The position numbers and the translations under genes are program-made. The notes beneath the pieces were generated by a model. That model had not been told where the DNA came from. It did not search any database and saw only the letters and a program-made list of their open reading frames with translations. Positions 1 to 13,800 of a DNA stretch of 64,000 bases are shown here, piece after piece. Location of the stretch: the NCBI GenBank assembly GCA_031216915.1, contig CM062296.1, forward strand, positions 455,142,287 to 455,206,286. The letters run 5' to 3'. Position 1 is the first letter of the stretch. Every line of letters starts with the position of its first letter. The DNA comes from Pictodentalium vernedei (Eukaryota > Mollusca > Scaphopoda > Dentaliida > Dentaliidae).

Positions 1-390
1 ATAGGGCACAGAAATCTCCTCTTGTCTCCAAGACCGTACAAAGCCTAGGATCAGATGTATAACGTCGCATTTCATAACGGGGCCTGGCTCGCATCGGACA
101 CCAGACATCTGCTAACTGGCTAAGCGATCTTTCCCTAGAAATGCCAATCACCATACTTGTACGTGAAAATTTCTGATTTTCGAACAGATTGCTTTGAACG
201 ATAACTGTAGCAAACACTTAAGTTTTCGTATTCTGGGAATAAGCTATTTTAGTGTTAACTTCTCACCTATTTCTGTTTGCAAGCCTTCTTGTTCTGAAGC
301 TAGTCATATTACGAGACAAATCTGACGTTGTTGTGGCCTGGGACCAATCGAGTCCTTAAATGGTGTAACGCGTATTATTTATTGTCTTTC

Positions 391-560
391 GCCCCCCCCC
401 CCCAAAAAAAAAAAAAAAACAAAAACAAAAACAAAAAAAAACAAATCGTATTCCCACTCACACTCTGAAAATGGCATTCCACTCCCAGCATCATATTCCA
501 CTCTCAGCGAAGACGGACTATTTTTTTTTCTTTTTTTTTTTGGGGGGGGGGGGACTTTTT
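391..560. repeat. Homopolymer foldback (C-run/A-run facing T-run/G-run)
   Basis: A run of about 12 C followed by an A-rich tract at the left is mirrored by a T-rich tract and a run of 12 G at the right, about 110 bases away. The two sides are reverse complements at low complexity, so the segment could fold back. No gene is seen. Slippage or assembly error in the runs is possible. Confidence 0.5.
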
Positions 561-631
561 TAAAAGTAGCCCTAACCACGGAATGGGTTGTTTTGGGAAA
601 ACAAATCAGGAGAAAATAAAATAAATACAAA

Positions 632-768
632 AGTTCACTGCTCGGATTCGAGTACGATTTTATCCTCTCGACCGCGCGAATTATTTCATTCGGCTAACTC
701 CTCGTGAAATAATCCACCACGCGCCAAACCCAAGGCTAAAAATCGCAATCGAATCCGAGCAGTGAACT
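632..768. mobile_element. 137-bp MITE-like element with about 30-bp inverted ends
   Basis: The left end AGTTCACTGCTCGGATTCGA recurs as its reverse complement at 749-768, and similarity continues for about 10 more bases with substitutions. No coding capacity fits in 137 bp. I found no clear target duplication, so the superfamily is open. Confidence 0.65.
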
Positions 769-1403
769 ATTGCCTATTTGTTATTCAATTGGACGGTATA
801 TTTGAGTTAGCTTTTCCGAGCAACAAAACTGTTACATCCGATTGCATTTAAAGATACCACGGACATTTGTTTTCTTTATATCATCGCAATCTCTGCGGGA
901 AATCCTAGAGTGGGGCAGTGCTTGTTTACTGCGGTAACATAGGTCCCAGAACCAACGCATGAAGTGGAAGTCCTCTAAAGTGGGCATCATAGGTATAAAC
1001 GATTGACTGAACTTGCTAATGATATAATCAAAGATGCAAAAACTGACCGTAAACACTAATAAATAAATACATTTATATCATCGCAGGTAATGTTTCTCAA
1101 CTGAGAATTGATTTGACCGAATTTTAAATGACTTTACCAGCACTATTGGACATGTTTGTTTATTAAATAATTATGAATGAAGACACTCCACAGCTGTAAT
1201 TTTATGAATTATGCCCCACAGTTCCACCAGCTGTGTATAAATCTTGACGTTTTCAAGGTTAATTAAACACTTATCCATTGGAATATCTATAACTGGAGAC
1301 GAAAGGGTAGCTGTATATATTTCTGAGCAAAGAAACATCAGAATAAACCAACGTACTCTGCGCACGAACTCTACGAAAGTGGGCAAACAAACACCATATA
1401 ATA
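769..1403. other. Non-genic spacer
   Basis: No convincing coding frame, RNA gene or terminal repeat was recognised. One 24-base stretch near 917-940 (core GCAGTGCTTGTTT) recurs with few changes near 18,833-18,857, at the inner edge of the right satellite arm. Confidence 0.4.
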
Positions 1404-1650
1404 CAGTACAGTCGCCGTGGACTGGTCGTAATCCACGCGTGGGCAGTTATCTTCACACATGCCTCTAGCAGGTAATAAAAATCATCATCAATAAAATTTT
1501 AATTGATGAAGCACCGGGTTCTACCCGGTGCTTCATCAATTGAAGTTTTGATGATTACGCCTGTAATTAGTGTTTGCAATCTAATATTATTGCGCTCGTG
1601 GAAATACTGCCCACCCCGTGGAAAGTGCCCAGTCCACGGCGGCCGTACTA
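1404..1650. mobile_element. 247-bp MITE, TA-flanked, with central palindrome
   Basis: The ends are inverted copies of AGTCGCCGTGGACTGG (left) and CCAGTCCACGGCGGCC (right), with TA dinucleotides immediately outside (1402-1403 and 1651-1652), as expected for a Tc1/mariner-type non-autonomous element. The middle is a perfect stem: 19-base arms around a 3-base loop near 1,510-1,550 (AATTGATGAAGCACCGGGT and its complement). A second copy lies at 36,253-37,052, interrupted by another insertion. Confidence 0.75.
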
Positions 1651-1764
1651 TAGCATGATATGCTTACAGAATTCTACTGGCGGCCTGAGTGTTTAGCCGG
1701 CGATGAGACAGTTGTTCTTCCAAATGAACAACAAAAATTAAATAAATATAACTGAAAAAAGATA

Positions 1765-1773
1765 TCGACCTCC
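1765..1773. repeat. Target site duplication, left copy
   Basis: TCGACCTCC, identical and in the same orientation as 22111-22119, abuts the outer base of the terminal inverted repeat. Confidence 0.85.
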
Positions 1774-1831
1774 AGAACTGTGAATTTAGTTACTTATTCC
1801 CGTTTCCTTATTCGACATTCAAAATTCGAAA

Positions 1832-4800
1832 AAAATCACGGGATATTTTGGTGTTGATGGATGGCCCCCGAGGAATAAAGATGATTGACACCTCAACCGC
1901 CCCAATCGGACCACATTTAGGGGCCCTACTAAGGCCCCAAAAAGGGCCATTACAAAATATCACCAAAGCAGGTTAAAATCACGGGATATTTTGGTGTTGA
2001 TGGGTGGCCCCCGAGGAATAAAGAAGATTGACACCTCAACCGCCCAATCGGACCACATTTAGGGGCCCTACTAAGGCCCCAAAAAGGGCCAGTTACAAAA
2101 TATCATCAAAGCAGGTTAAAATCACGGGATATTTTGGCGCAGATGGGTGGCCCCTGAGGAATAAAGAAGATTGACACCTCAACCGCCCCAATCGGACCAC
2201 ATTTAGGGGCCCTGCTAAGGCCCCAAAAAGGGCCAGTTACAAAATACCACCAAAGAAAGCTAAAATCACGGGATATTTTGGTGCTGATGGGTGGCCCCCG
2301 AGGAATAAAGAAGATTGACACCTCAAACGCCCCAATCGGACCACATTTAGGGGCCCTAGTAAGGCCCCAAAAAGGGCCAGTTACAAAATATCACCAAAGC
2401 AGGTTAAAATCACGGGATATTTTGGTGTTGATGGGTGGCCCTCGAGGAATAAAGAAGATTGACACCTCAACCGCCCCAATCGGACCACATTTAGGGGCCC
2501 TACTAAGGCCCCAAAAAGGGCCAGTTACAAAATATCACCAAAGAAAGCTAAAATCACGGGATATTTTGGTGTTGATGGGTGGCCCCCGAGGAATAAAGAA
2601 GATTGACACCTCAACCGCCCCAATCGGACCACATTTAGGGGCCCTACTAAGGCCCCAAAAAGGGCCAGTTACAAAATATCAACAAAGCAGGTTAAAATCA
2701 CGGGATATTTTGGTATTGATGGGTGACCCCCGAGGAATAAAGAAGATTGACACTGAAACCACCCCAATCGGACCATATTTAGGGGCCCTACTAAGGCCCC
2801 AAAAAGGGCCAGTTACAAAATATCACCAAAGACAGTAAAAATCACGGGATATTTTGGTGTTGATGGGTGGCCCCCAAGGAATAAAGAAGATTGACACCTC
2901 AACCGCCCCAATCGGACCACATTTAGGGGCCGTACTAAGCCCCCCCAAAAGGGCCAGTTACAAAATATCACCAAAGCAGGTTAAACTCACGGGATATTTT
3001 GGTGTTGATGGGTGGCTCCGAGGAATAAAGAAGATTGACACCTCAACCGCCCCAGTTGGACCACATTTAGAGGCCCTACTAAGGCCCCAAAAAGGGCCAG
3101 TTACAAAATATCACCAAAGAAAGCTAAAATCACGGGATATTTTGGTGTTGATGGGTGGCCCCCGAGGAATAAAGAAGATTGACACCTCAACCGCCCCAAT
3201 CGGACCACATTTAGGGGCCCTACTAAGGCCCCAAAAAGGGCCAGTTACAAAATATCAACAAAGCAGGTTAAAATCACGGGATATTTTGGTATTGATGGGT
3301 GACCCCCGAGGAATAAAGAAGATTGACACTGAAACCACCCCAATCGGACCATATTTAGGGGCCCTACTAAGGCCCCAAAAAGGGCCAGTTACAAAATATC
3401 ACCAAAGACAGTAAAAATCACGGGATATTTTGGTGTTGATGGGTGGCCCCCGAGGAATAAAGAAGATTGACACCTCAACCGCCCCAATCGGACCACATTT
3501 AGGGGCCGTACTAAGCCCCCCAAAAGGGCCAGTTACAAAATATCACCAAAGCAGGTTAAAATCACGGGATATTTTGGTGTTGATGGGTGGCCCTGAGGAA
3601 TAAAGAAGATTGACACCTCAACCGCCCCAATCGGATCACATTTAGGGGCCCTACTAAGGCCCCAAAAAGGGCCAGTTACAAAATATCACCAAAGCAGGTT
3701 AAAATCACGGGATATTTTGGTGCTGATGGGTGGCCCCCGAGGAATAAAGAAGATTGACACCTCAACCGCCCCAATCGGACCACATTTAGGGGCCCTACTA
3801 AGGCCCCCAAAAGGGCCAGTTACAAAATATCACAAAAGAAAGTTAAAATCACGGGATATTTTGGTGTTGATGGGTGGCCCCCGAGGAATAAAGAAGATTG
3901 ACACCTCAACCACCCAAAGCGGACCACATTTAGGGGCCCTACTAAGGCCCCAAAAAGGGCCAGTTACAAAATATCACCAAAGCAGGTTAAAATCACGGGA
4001 TATTTTGGTGTTGATGGGTGGCCCCCGAGGAATAAAGAAGATTGACTCCTCAACCGCCCCTATCGGACCACATTTAGGGGCCCTACTAAGGCCCCAAAAA
4101 GGGCCAGTTACAAAATATCATCAAAGAAAGCTAAAATCACGGGATATTTTGGTGTTGGTGGGTGGCCCCCGAGGAATAAAGAAGCTTGACACCTCAATTG
4201 CCCCAATCGGACCACATTTAGGGGCCCTACTAAGGCCCCCAAAAGGGCAGTTACAAAATATCACAAAAGAAAGTTAAAATCACGGGATATTTTGGTGTTG
4301 ATGGGTGGCCCCCGAGGAATAAAGAAGATTGACACCTCAACCGCCCCAATCGGACCACATTTAGGGGCCCTACTAAGGTCCCAAAAAGGGCCAGTTACAA
4401 AATATCACCAAAGCAGGTTAAAATCGCGGGATATTTTGGTGTTGATGGGTGTCCCCCGAGGAATAAAGAAGATTGACACCTCAACCGCCCCAATCGGACC
4501 ATATTTAGGGGCCCTACAAAGGCCCCCAAAAAGGGCCAGTTACAAAATATCACCAAAGACAGTAAAAATCACGGGATATTTTGGTGTTGATGGGTGGCCC
4601 CCGAGGAATAAAGAAGATTGACACCTCAACGGCCCCAATCGGACCACATTTAGGGGCCCTACTAAGGCCCCCAAAAGGGCCAGTTACAAAATATCACAAA
4701 AGAAAGTTAAAATCACGGGATATTTTGGTGTTGATGGGTGGCCCCCGAGGAATAAAGAAGATTGACACCTCAACCGCCCCAATCGGACCACATTTAGGGG

Positions 4801-7800
4801 CCCTACTAAGGCCCCAAAAAAGGGCCAGTTACAAAATATCACCAAAGCAGGTTAAAATCACGGGATATTTTGGTGTTGATGGGTGGCCCCCGAGGAATAA
4901 AGAAGATTGATTCCTCAACCGCCCCAATCGGACCACATTTAGGGCCCTACTAAGACCCCCAAAAAGGGCCAGTTACAAAATATCACCAAAGAAAGCTAAA
5001 ATCACGGGATATTTTGGTGTTGATGGGTGGCCCCCGAGGAATAAAGAAGATTGACACCTCAAACGCCCCAATCGGACCACATTTAGGGGCCCTACTAAGG
5101 CCCCAAAAAGGGCCAGTTACAAAATATGACCAAAGCAGGTTAAAATCACGGGATATTTTGGTATTGATGGGTGCATCCCGAGGAATAAAGAAGATTGACA
5201 CCTCAACCGCCCCAATCGGACCGCATTAAGGGGCCATACTAAGGCCCCAAAAAGGGCCAGTTGCAAAATATCACCAAAGCAAGTAAAAATCGTGGGATAT
5301 TTTGGTGTTGATGGGTGGCCCCCGAGAAATTAAGAAGATTGACACTTCAACCGCCCCAATCGGACCACATTTAGGGCCCTACTAAGGCCCCAAAAAGGGC
5401 CAGTTACAAAATATCACCAAAGCAGGCTAACATCATGGGATATTTTGGTATTGATGGGTGACCCCCGAGGAATAAAGAAGATTGACACTGAAACCACCCC
5501 AATCGGACCATATTTAGGGGCCCTACTAAGGCCCCAAAAAGGGCCAGTTACAAAATATCACCAAAGACAGTAAAAATCACGGGATATTTTGGTGTTGATG
5601 GGTGGCCCCCGAGGAATAAAGAAGCTTGACACCTCAACAACCCCAATCGGACCACATTTAGGGGCCGTACTAAGCCCCCCAAAAGGGCCAGTTACAAAAT
5701 ATCACCAAAGCAGTTTAAAATCACGGGATATTTTGCTGTTGATGGGTGGCCCCGAGGAATAAAGAAGATTGACACCTCAACCGCCTCAATCGGATCACAT
5801 TTAGGGGCCCTACTAAGGCCCCAAAAAGGGCCAGTTACAAAATATCACCAAAGCAGGTTAAAATCACGGGATATTTTGGTGCTGATGGGTGGCCCCCGAG
5901 GAATAAAGAAGATTGACACCTCAACCGCCCCAATCGGACCACATTTAGGGGCCCTACTAAGGCCCCCAAAAGGGCCAGTTACAAAATATCACAACAGAAA
6001 GTTAAAATCATGGGATATTTTGGTGTTGATGGGTGGCCCCCGAGGAATAAAGAAGATTGACACCTCAAATGCCCCAATCGGACCACATTTAGGGGCCCTA
6101 CTAAGGCCCCCAAAAGGGCAGTTACAAAATATCACAAAAGAAAGTTAAAATCACGGGATATTTTGGTGTTGATGGGTGGCCCCCGAGGAATAAAGAAGAT
6201 TGACACCTCAACCGCCCCAATTGGACCACATTTAGGGGCCCTACTAAGGCCCCAAAAAGGGCCAGTTACAAAATATCACCAAAGCAGGTTAAAATCACGG
6301 GATATTTTGGTGTTGATGGGTGTCCCCCGAGGAATAAAGAAGATTGACACCTCAACCGCCCCAATCGGACCATATTTAGGGGCCCTACTAAGGCCCCCAA
6401 AAAGGGCCAGTTACAAAATATCACCAAAGACAGTAAAAATCACGGGATATTTTGGTGTTGGTGGGTGTCCCCCGAGGAATAAAGAAGATTGACACCTCAA
6501 CCGCCCCAATCGGACCACATTTAGGGGCCCTACTAAGGCCCCAAAAAGGGCCAGTTACAAAATATCACCAAAGCAGGTTAAAATCACGGGATATTTTGGT
6601 GTTGATGGGTGGCCCCCGAGGAATAAAGAAGATTGATTGCTCAACCGCCCCAATCGGACCACATTTAGGGCCCTACTAAGACCCCCAAAAAGGGCCAGTT
6701 ACAAAATATCACCAAAGAAAGCTAAAATCACGGGATATTTTAGTGTTGATGGGTGGCCCCCGAGGAATAAAGAAGATTGACACCTCAACCGCCCCAATCG
6801 GACCACATTTAGGGGCCCTACTAAGGCCACAAAAAGGGCCAGTTACAAAATATCACCAAAGCAGGTTAAAATCACGGGATATTTTGGTATTGATGGATGC
6901 ATCCCGAGGAATAAAGAAGATTGACACCTCAACCGCCCCAATCGGACCACATTAAGGGGCCATACTAAGGCCCCAAAAAGGGCCAGTTGCAAAATATCAC
7001 CAAAGCAAGTAAAAATCATGGGATATTTTGGTGTTGATGGGTGGACCCCGAGAAATTAAGAAGATTGACACTTCAACCGCCCCAATCGGACCACATTTAG
7101 GCACCCTACTAAGGCCCCAAAAAGGGCCAGTTACAAAATATCACCAAAGCAGGTTAACATCACGAGATATTTTGGTGTTGGTGGGTGGCCCCCGAGAAAG
7201 TAAGAAGATTGACATCTCAAGCGCCCCAATCGGACAACATTCAGGGGCCCTACTAAGGCCCCAAAAAGGGCCAGTTACAAAATATCACCAAAGGAAGTTA
7301 AAATCACGGGATATTTTGGTGTTGATGGGTGGCCCCCGAGGAATAAAGAAGATTGACACCTCAACTGCCCCAATCGGACCACATTTAGGGGCCCTACTAA
7401 GTCCCCAAAAAGGGCCAGTTACAAAATATCACCAAAGCAGGTTAAAATCACGGGATATTTTGGTGTTAATGGGTGGCCCCCGAGGAATAAAGAAGATTGA
7501 CACCACAACCACCCCAATCGGATCACATTTAGGGGCCCTACTAAGGCCCCAAAAAGGGCCAGTTACAAAATATCACCAAAGCAGGTTAAAATCGTGGAAT
7601 ATTTTGGTGTTGATGGGTGACCCCCGAGGAATAAAGAAGATTGCCACCTCAACCGCCACAATCGGAACATATTTAGGGGCCCTACTAAGGCCCCAAAAAG
7701 GGCCAGTTGCAAAATATTACCAAAGCAAGTTAAAATCATGGGATATTTTGGTGTTGATGGGTGGCCCCCGAGAAATTAAGAAGATTGACACTTCAACCGC

Positions 7801-10800
7801 CCCAATCGGACCACATTTAGGGGCGCTACTAAGGCCCCAAAAAGGGCCAGTTACAAAATATCACCAAAGCAGGTTAACATCACGGGATATTTTGGTGTTG
7901 GTGGGTGGCCCCAGAGAAATTAAGAAGATTGACACCTCAACCGCCCCAATCGGACCATATTTAGGGGCCCTACTAAGGCCCTAAGAAGGGCCAGTTACAA
8001 AATATCACCAAAGACAGTAGAAATCACGGGATATTTTGGTGTTGATGGATGGCTCGAGGAATAAAGAAGATTGACACCTCAACCGCCCCAATCGGACCAC
8101 ATTTAGGGGCCCTACTAAGGCCCCCTAAAAGGGCCAGTTACAAAATATCACCAAAACAGGTTAACATCACGGGATATTTTGGTGTTGATGGGTGGCCCCC
8201 GAGGAATAAAGAAGATTGATTCCTCAACCGCCCCAATCGGACCACATTTAGGGCCCTACTAAGACCCCCAAAAAGGGCCAGTTACAAAATATCACCAAAG
8301 AAAGCTAAAATCACGGGATATTTTGGTGTTGATGGGTGGCCCCCGAGGAATAAAGATGATTGACATCTCAAACGCCCCATTCGGACCACATTTAGGGGCC
8401 CTACTAAGGCCCCAAAAAGGGCCAGTTACAAAATATGACCAAAGCAGGTGAAAATCACGGGATATTTTGGCATTGATGGGTGCATCCCGAGGAATAAAGA
8501 AGATTGACACCTCAACCGCCCCAATCGGACCGCATTAAGGGGCCATACTAAGGCCCCAAAAAGGGCCAGTTGCAAAATATCACCAAAGCAAATAAAAATC
8601 GTGGGATATTTTGGTGTTGGTGGGTGGCCCCCGAGAAATTAAGAAGATTGACACTTCAACCGCCCCATTCGGACCACATTTAGGGGCCCTACTAAGGCCC
8701 CAAAAAGGGCCAGTTACAAAATATCACCAAAGCAGGTTAACATCACGGGATATTTTGGTATTGATGGGTGACCCCCGAGGAATAAAGAAGATTGACACTG
8801 AAACCACCCCAATCGGACCATATTTAGGGGCCCTACTAAGGCCCCAAAAAGGGCCAGTTACAAAATATCACCAAAGACCGTAAAAATCACGTGATATTTT
8901 GGTGTTGGTGGGAGGCCCCTGAGGAATAAAGAAGATTGACACCTCAACCCCCCCAATCGGACCACATTTAGGGGCCGTACTAAGCCCCCCAAAAGGGCCA
9001 GTTACAAAATATCACCAAAGCAGGTTAAAATCACGGGATATTTTGCTGTTGATGGGTGGCCCCGAGGAATAAAGAAGATTGACACCTCAACCGCCCAAAT
9101 CGGATCACATTTAGGGGCCCTACTAAGGCCCCAAAAAGGGCCAGTTACAAAATATCACCAAAGCAAGTTAAAATCACGGGATATTTTGGTGCTGATGGGT
9201 GGCCCCCGAGGAATAAAGAAGATTGACACCTCAACCGCCCCAATCGGACCACATTTAGGGGCCCTACTAAGGCCCCCAAAAGGGCCAGTTACAAAATATC
9301 ACAAAAGAAAGTTAAAATCACGGGATATTTTGGTGTTGATGGGTGGCCCCCGAGGAATAAAGAAGATTGACACCTCGACCACCCAAATCGGACCACATTT
9401 AGGGGCCCTACTAAGGCCCCAAAAGGGCCAGTTACAAAATATCACCAAAGCAGGTTTAAATCACGGGATATTTTGGTGTTGATGGGTGGCCCCCAAGGAA
9501 TAAAGAAGATTGACTCCTCAACCGCCCCAACTGGACCACATTTAGGGGCCCTACTAAGGCCCCAAAAAGGGCCAGTTACAAAATATCATCAAAGAAAGCT
9601 AAAATCACGGGATATTTTGGTGTTGATGGGTGGCCCTCGAGGAATAAAGAAGATTGACACCTCAATTGCCCCAATCGGACCACATTTAGGTGCCCTACTA
9701 AGGCCCCCAAAAGGGCAGTTACAAAATATCACAAAAGAAAGTTAAAATCACTGGATATTTTGGTGTTGATGGGTGGCCCCCGAGGAATAAAGAAGATTGA
9801 CACCTCAACCACCCCAATCGGACCACATTTAGGGGCCCTACTAAGGCCCCAAAAAGGGCCAGTTACAAAATATCACCAAAGCAGGTTAAAATCACGGGAT
9901 ATTTTGGTATTGATGGGTGCATCCCGAGGAATAAAGAAGATTGACACCTCAACCGCCCCAATCGGACCACATTTAGGGGCCCTACTAAGGCCCCCAAAAA
10001 GGGCCAGTTACAAAATATCACCAAAGACAGTAAAAATCACGGGATATTTTGGTGTTGATGGGTGGCCCCCGAGGAATAAAGAAGATTGACACCTCAACGG
10101 CCCCAATCGGACCACATTTAGGGGCCCTAATAAGTCCCCCAAAAGGGCCAGTTGCAAAATACCACAAAAGAAAGTTAAAATCACGGGATATTTTGGTGTT
10201 GATGGGTGGCCCCCGAGGAATAAAGAAGATTGACACCTCAACCGCCCCAATCGGACCACATTTAGGGGCCCTACTAAGGCCCCAAAAAGGGCCAGTTACA
10301 AAATATCACCAAAGCAGGTTAAAATCACGGGATATTTTGGTATTGATGGGTGCATCCCGAGGAATAAAGAAGATTGACACCTCAACCGCCCCAATCGGAC
10401 CACATTAAGGGGCCATACTAAGGCCCCAAAAAGGGCCAGTTGCAAAATATCAACAAAGCAAGTAAAAATCATGGGATATTTTGGTGTTGATGGGTGGCCC
10501 CCGAGAAATTAAGAAGATTGACACTTCAACCGCCCCAATCGGACCACATTTAGGGGCCCTACTAAGGCCCCAAAAAGGGCCAGTTACAAAATATCACCAA
10601 AGCAGGTTAACATCACGAGATATTTTGGTGTTGGTGGGTGGCCCCCGAGAAAGTAAGAAGATTGACATCTTAACTGCCCCAATCGGACAACATTTAGGGG
10701 CCCTACTAAGGCCCCAAAAAGGGCCAGTTACAAAATATCACCAAAGGAAGTTAAAATCACGGGATATTTTGGTGTTAATGGGTGGCCCCGAGGAATAAAG

Positions 10801-13800
10801 AAGATTGACACCACAACCACCCCAATCGGATCACATTTAGGGGCCCTACTAAGGCCCCAAAAAGGGCCAGTTACAAAATATCACCAAAGCAGGTTAAAAT
10901 CGCGGGATATTTTGGTGTTGATGGGTGACCCCCGAGGAATAAAGAAGATTGCCACCTCAACCGCCCCAATCGGAACATATTTAGGGGCCCTACTAAGGCC
11001 CCAAAAAGGGCCAGTTGCAAAATATTACCAAAGCAAGTTAAAATCATGGGATATTTTGGTGTTGATGGGTGGCCCCCGAGAAATTAAGAAGATTGACACT
11101 TCAACCGCCCCAATCGGACCACATTTAGGGGCCCTACTAAGGCCCCAAAAAGGGCCAGTTACAAAATATCACCAAAGCAGGTTAACATCACGAGATATTT
11201 TGGTGTTGGTGGGTAGCCCCCGAGAAAGTAAGAAGATTGACATCTTAACTGCCCCAATCGGACAACATTTAGGGGCCCTACTAAGTCCCCCAAAAGGGCC
11301 AGTTACAAAATATCACCAAAGCAGGTTAAAATCACGGGATATTTTGGTGTTAATGGGTGGCCCTGAGGAATAAAGAAGATTGACACCACAACCACCCCAA
11401 TCCGATCACATTTAGGGGCCCTACTAAGGCCCCAAAAAGGGCCAGTTACAAAATATCACCAAAGCAGGTTAAAATCGCGGGATATTTTGGTGTTGATGGG
11501 TGACCCCCGAGGAATAAAGAAGATTGCCACCTCAACCGCCCCAATCGGAACATATTTAGGGGCCCTACTAAGGCCCCAAAAAGGGCCAGTTGCAAAATAT
11601 TACCAAAGCAAGTTAAAATCATGGGATATTTTGGTGTTGATGGGTGGCCCCCGAGAAATTAAGAAGATTGACACTTCAACCGCCCCAATCAGACCACATT
11701 TAGGGGCGCTACTAAGGCCCCAAAAAGGGCCAGTTACAAAATATCACCAAAGCAGGTTAACATCACAGGATATTTTGGTGTTGGTGGGTGGCCCCCGAGA
11801 AATTAAGAGGATTGACACCTCATCTGCCCCAATCGGACCATATTTAGGGCCCTACTAAGGCCCTAAGAAGGGCCAGTTACAAAATATCACCAAAGACAGT
11901 TGAAATCACGGGATATTTTGGTGTTGATGGATGGCCCTAGGAATAAAGAAGATTGACACCTCAACTGCCCCAATCAGACCACATTTAGGGGCCCTACTAA
12001 GGCCCCCTAAAAGTGCCAGTTACAAAATATCACCAAAACAGGTTAAAATCACGGGATATTTTGGTGTTCATGGGTGGCCCCTGGGGAATAAAGAAGATTG
12101 CCACCTGAACCACCCCAATCGGACCACATTGAGGGTCCCTACTAAGGTCCCAAAAAGGGCCAGTTACAAAATATTACCAAAGAAAGTTAAAATCACGGGA
12201 TATTTTGGTGTTGATGGGTGGCCCCCGAGGAATAAAGAAGATTGACACCTCAACTGCCCCAATCGGAGCACATTTAGGGGCCCTACAAAGGCCCCAAACA
12301 GGGCCAGTTACTAAATATCACCAAAGCAGGTTACAATCACGGGATATTTTGGTGTTGATGGGTGGCCCCCGAGAAAGTAAGAAGATTGACACCTCAACCA
12401 CCCCAATCGGACCACATTTAGGGGCCCTACTAAGGCTCCAAAAAGGGCCTGTTAGAAAATATCACCAAAGAAAGTTAAAATCACAGGATAGTTTGGTGTC
12501 GATGGGTGGCCCCCGAGGAATAAAGAAGACTGACACCTCAACCGCCCCAATCGGATCACATTTAGGTTGCCTACTAAGGCCCCAAAAAGGGCCAGTTACA
12601 AAATATCACCAAAGCAGGCTAAACTCATGGGATATTTTGGTGTTGACGGGTGGCCCTCGAGGGATAAAGAAGATTGACACCTCAACCGCCCCAATCAGAC
12701 CATATTTAGGGGCCCTACTAAGGCCCCCAAAAGGGACACTTACAAAATATCACCAAAGCAGGTTAAAATCGCGGGATATTTTGGTGTTGATGGGTGGCCC
12801 CCGAGGAATAAAGAAGATTGACACCTCAACCACCCCAATCGGACCATATTTAAGGGCCCTACTAAGGCCCCAAAAAGGGCCAGTTACAAAATATCACCAA
12901 AGACAGTTAAAATCACGGGATATTTTGGTGTTGATGGGTGGCCCCCGAGGAATAAAGAAGATTGACACCTCAACCGCCCCAATCGGACCACATTTACGGG
13001 CCCTACTAAGGCCCCAAAAAGGGCCAGTTACAAAATATCACCAAAACAGGTTAAAATCATGGGATATTTTGGTGTTGATGGGTGGCCCCCGAGGAATAAA
13101 GAAGATTGACACCTCAACCGCCCCAATCGGACCACATTTAGGGGCCCTACTAAGGTCCCAAAAAGGGCCAGTTACAAAATATTACCAAAGAAAGTTAAAA
13201 TCACGGGATATTTTGGGGTTGATGGGTGGCCCCCGAGGAATAAAGAAGTTTGTCATCTCAACTGCCCCAATGGGACCACATTTAGGGGCCCTACTAAGAC
13301 CCCAAAAAGGGCCAGTTACAAAATATCACCAAAGCAGGTTAAAATCACGGGATATTTTGGTGTTGATGGGTGGCCCCCGAGAAATTAAGAAGATTGACAC
13401 CTCAACCGCCTCAATCGGACCACATTTAGGGGCCCTACTAAGGCCCCAAAAAGTGCCAATTACAAAATGTCTCCAAAGAAAGTTAAAATCACGGGATATT
13501 TTGGTGTTGATGGGTGGCCCTCGAGGAATAAAGAAGATTGACACCTCAACCGCCCCAATCGGATCACATTTAGGGGCCCTACTAAGCCCCAAAAAGGGCC
13601 AGTTACAAAATATCACCAATGCAGGTTAAAATCGTGGGATATTTTGGTGTTGACGGGTGGCCCCCGAGAAATAAAGAAGATTGACACCTCAACCCCCCCA
13701 ATCAGACCATATTTAGGGGCCCGACTAAGGCCCTAAAAAGGGCAAGTTACAAAATATCACCAAAGCATGTTAAAATCACAGAATATTTTGGTGTTGATGG

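Noticed and set aside
379-630. Frame with Lys and Phe runs
   Set aside because: It is produced by the facing homopolymers; no domain.
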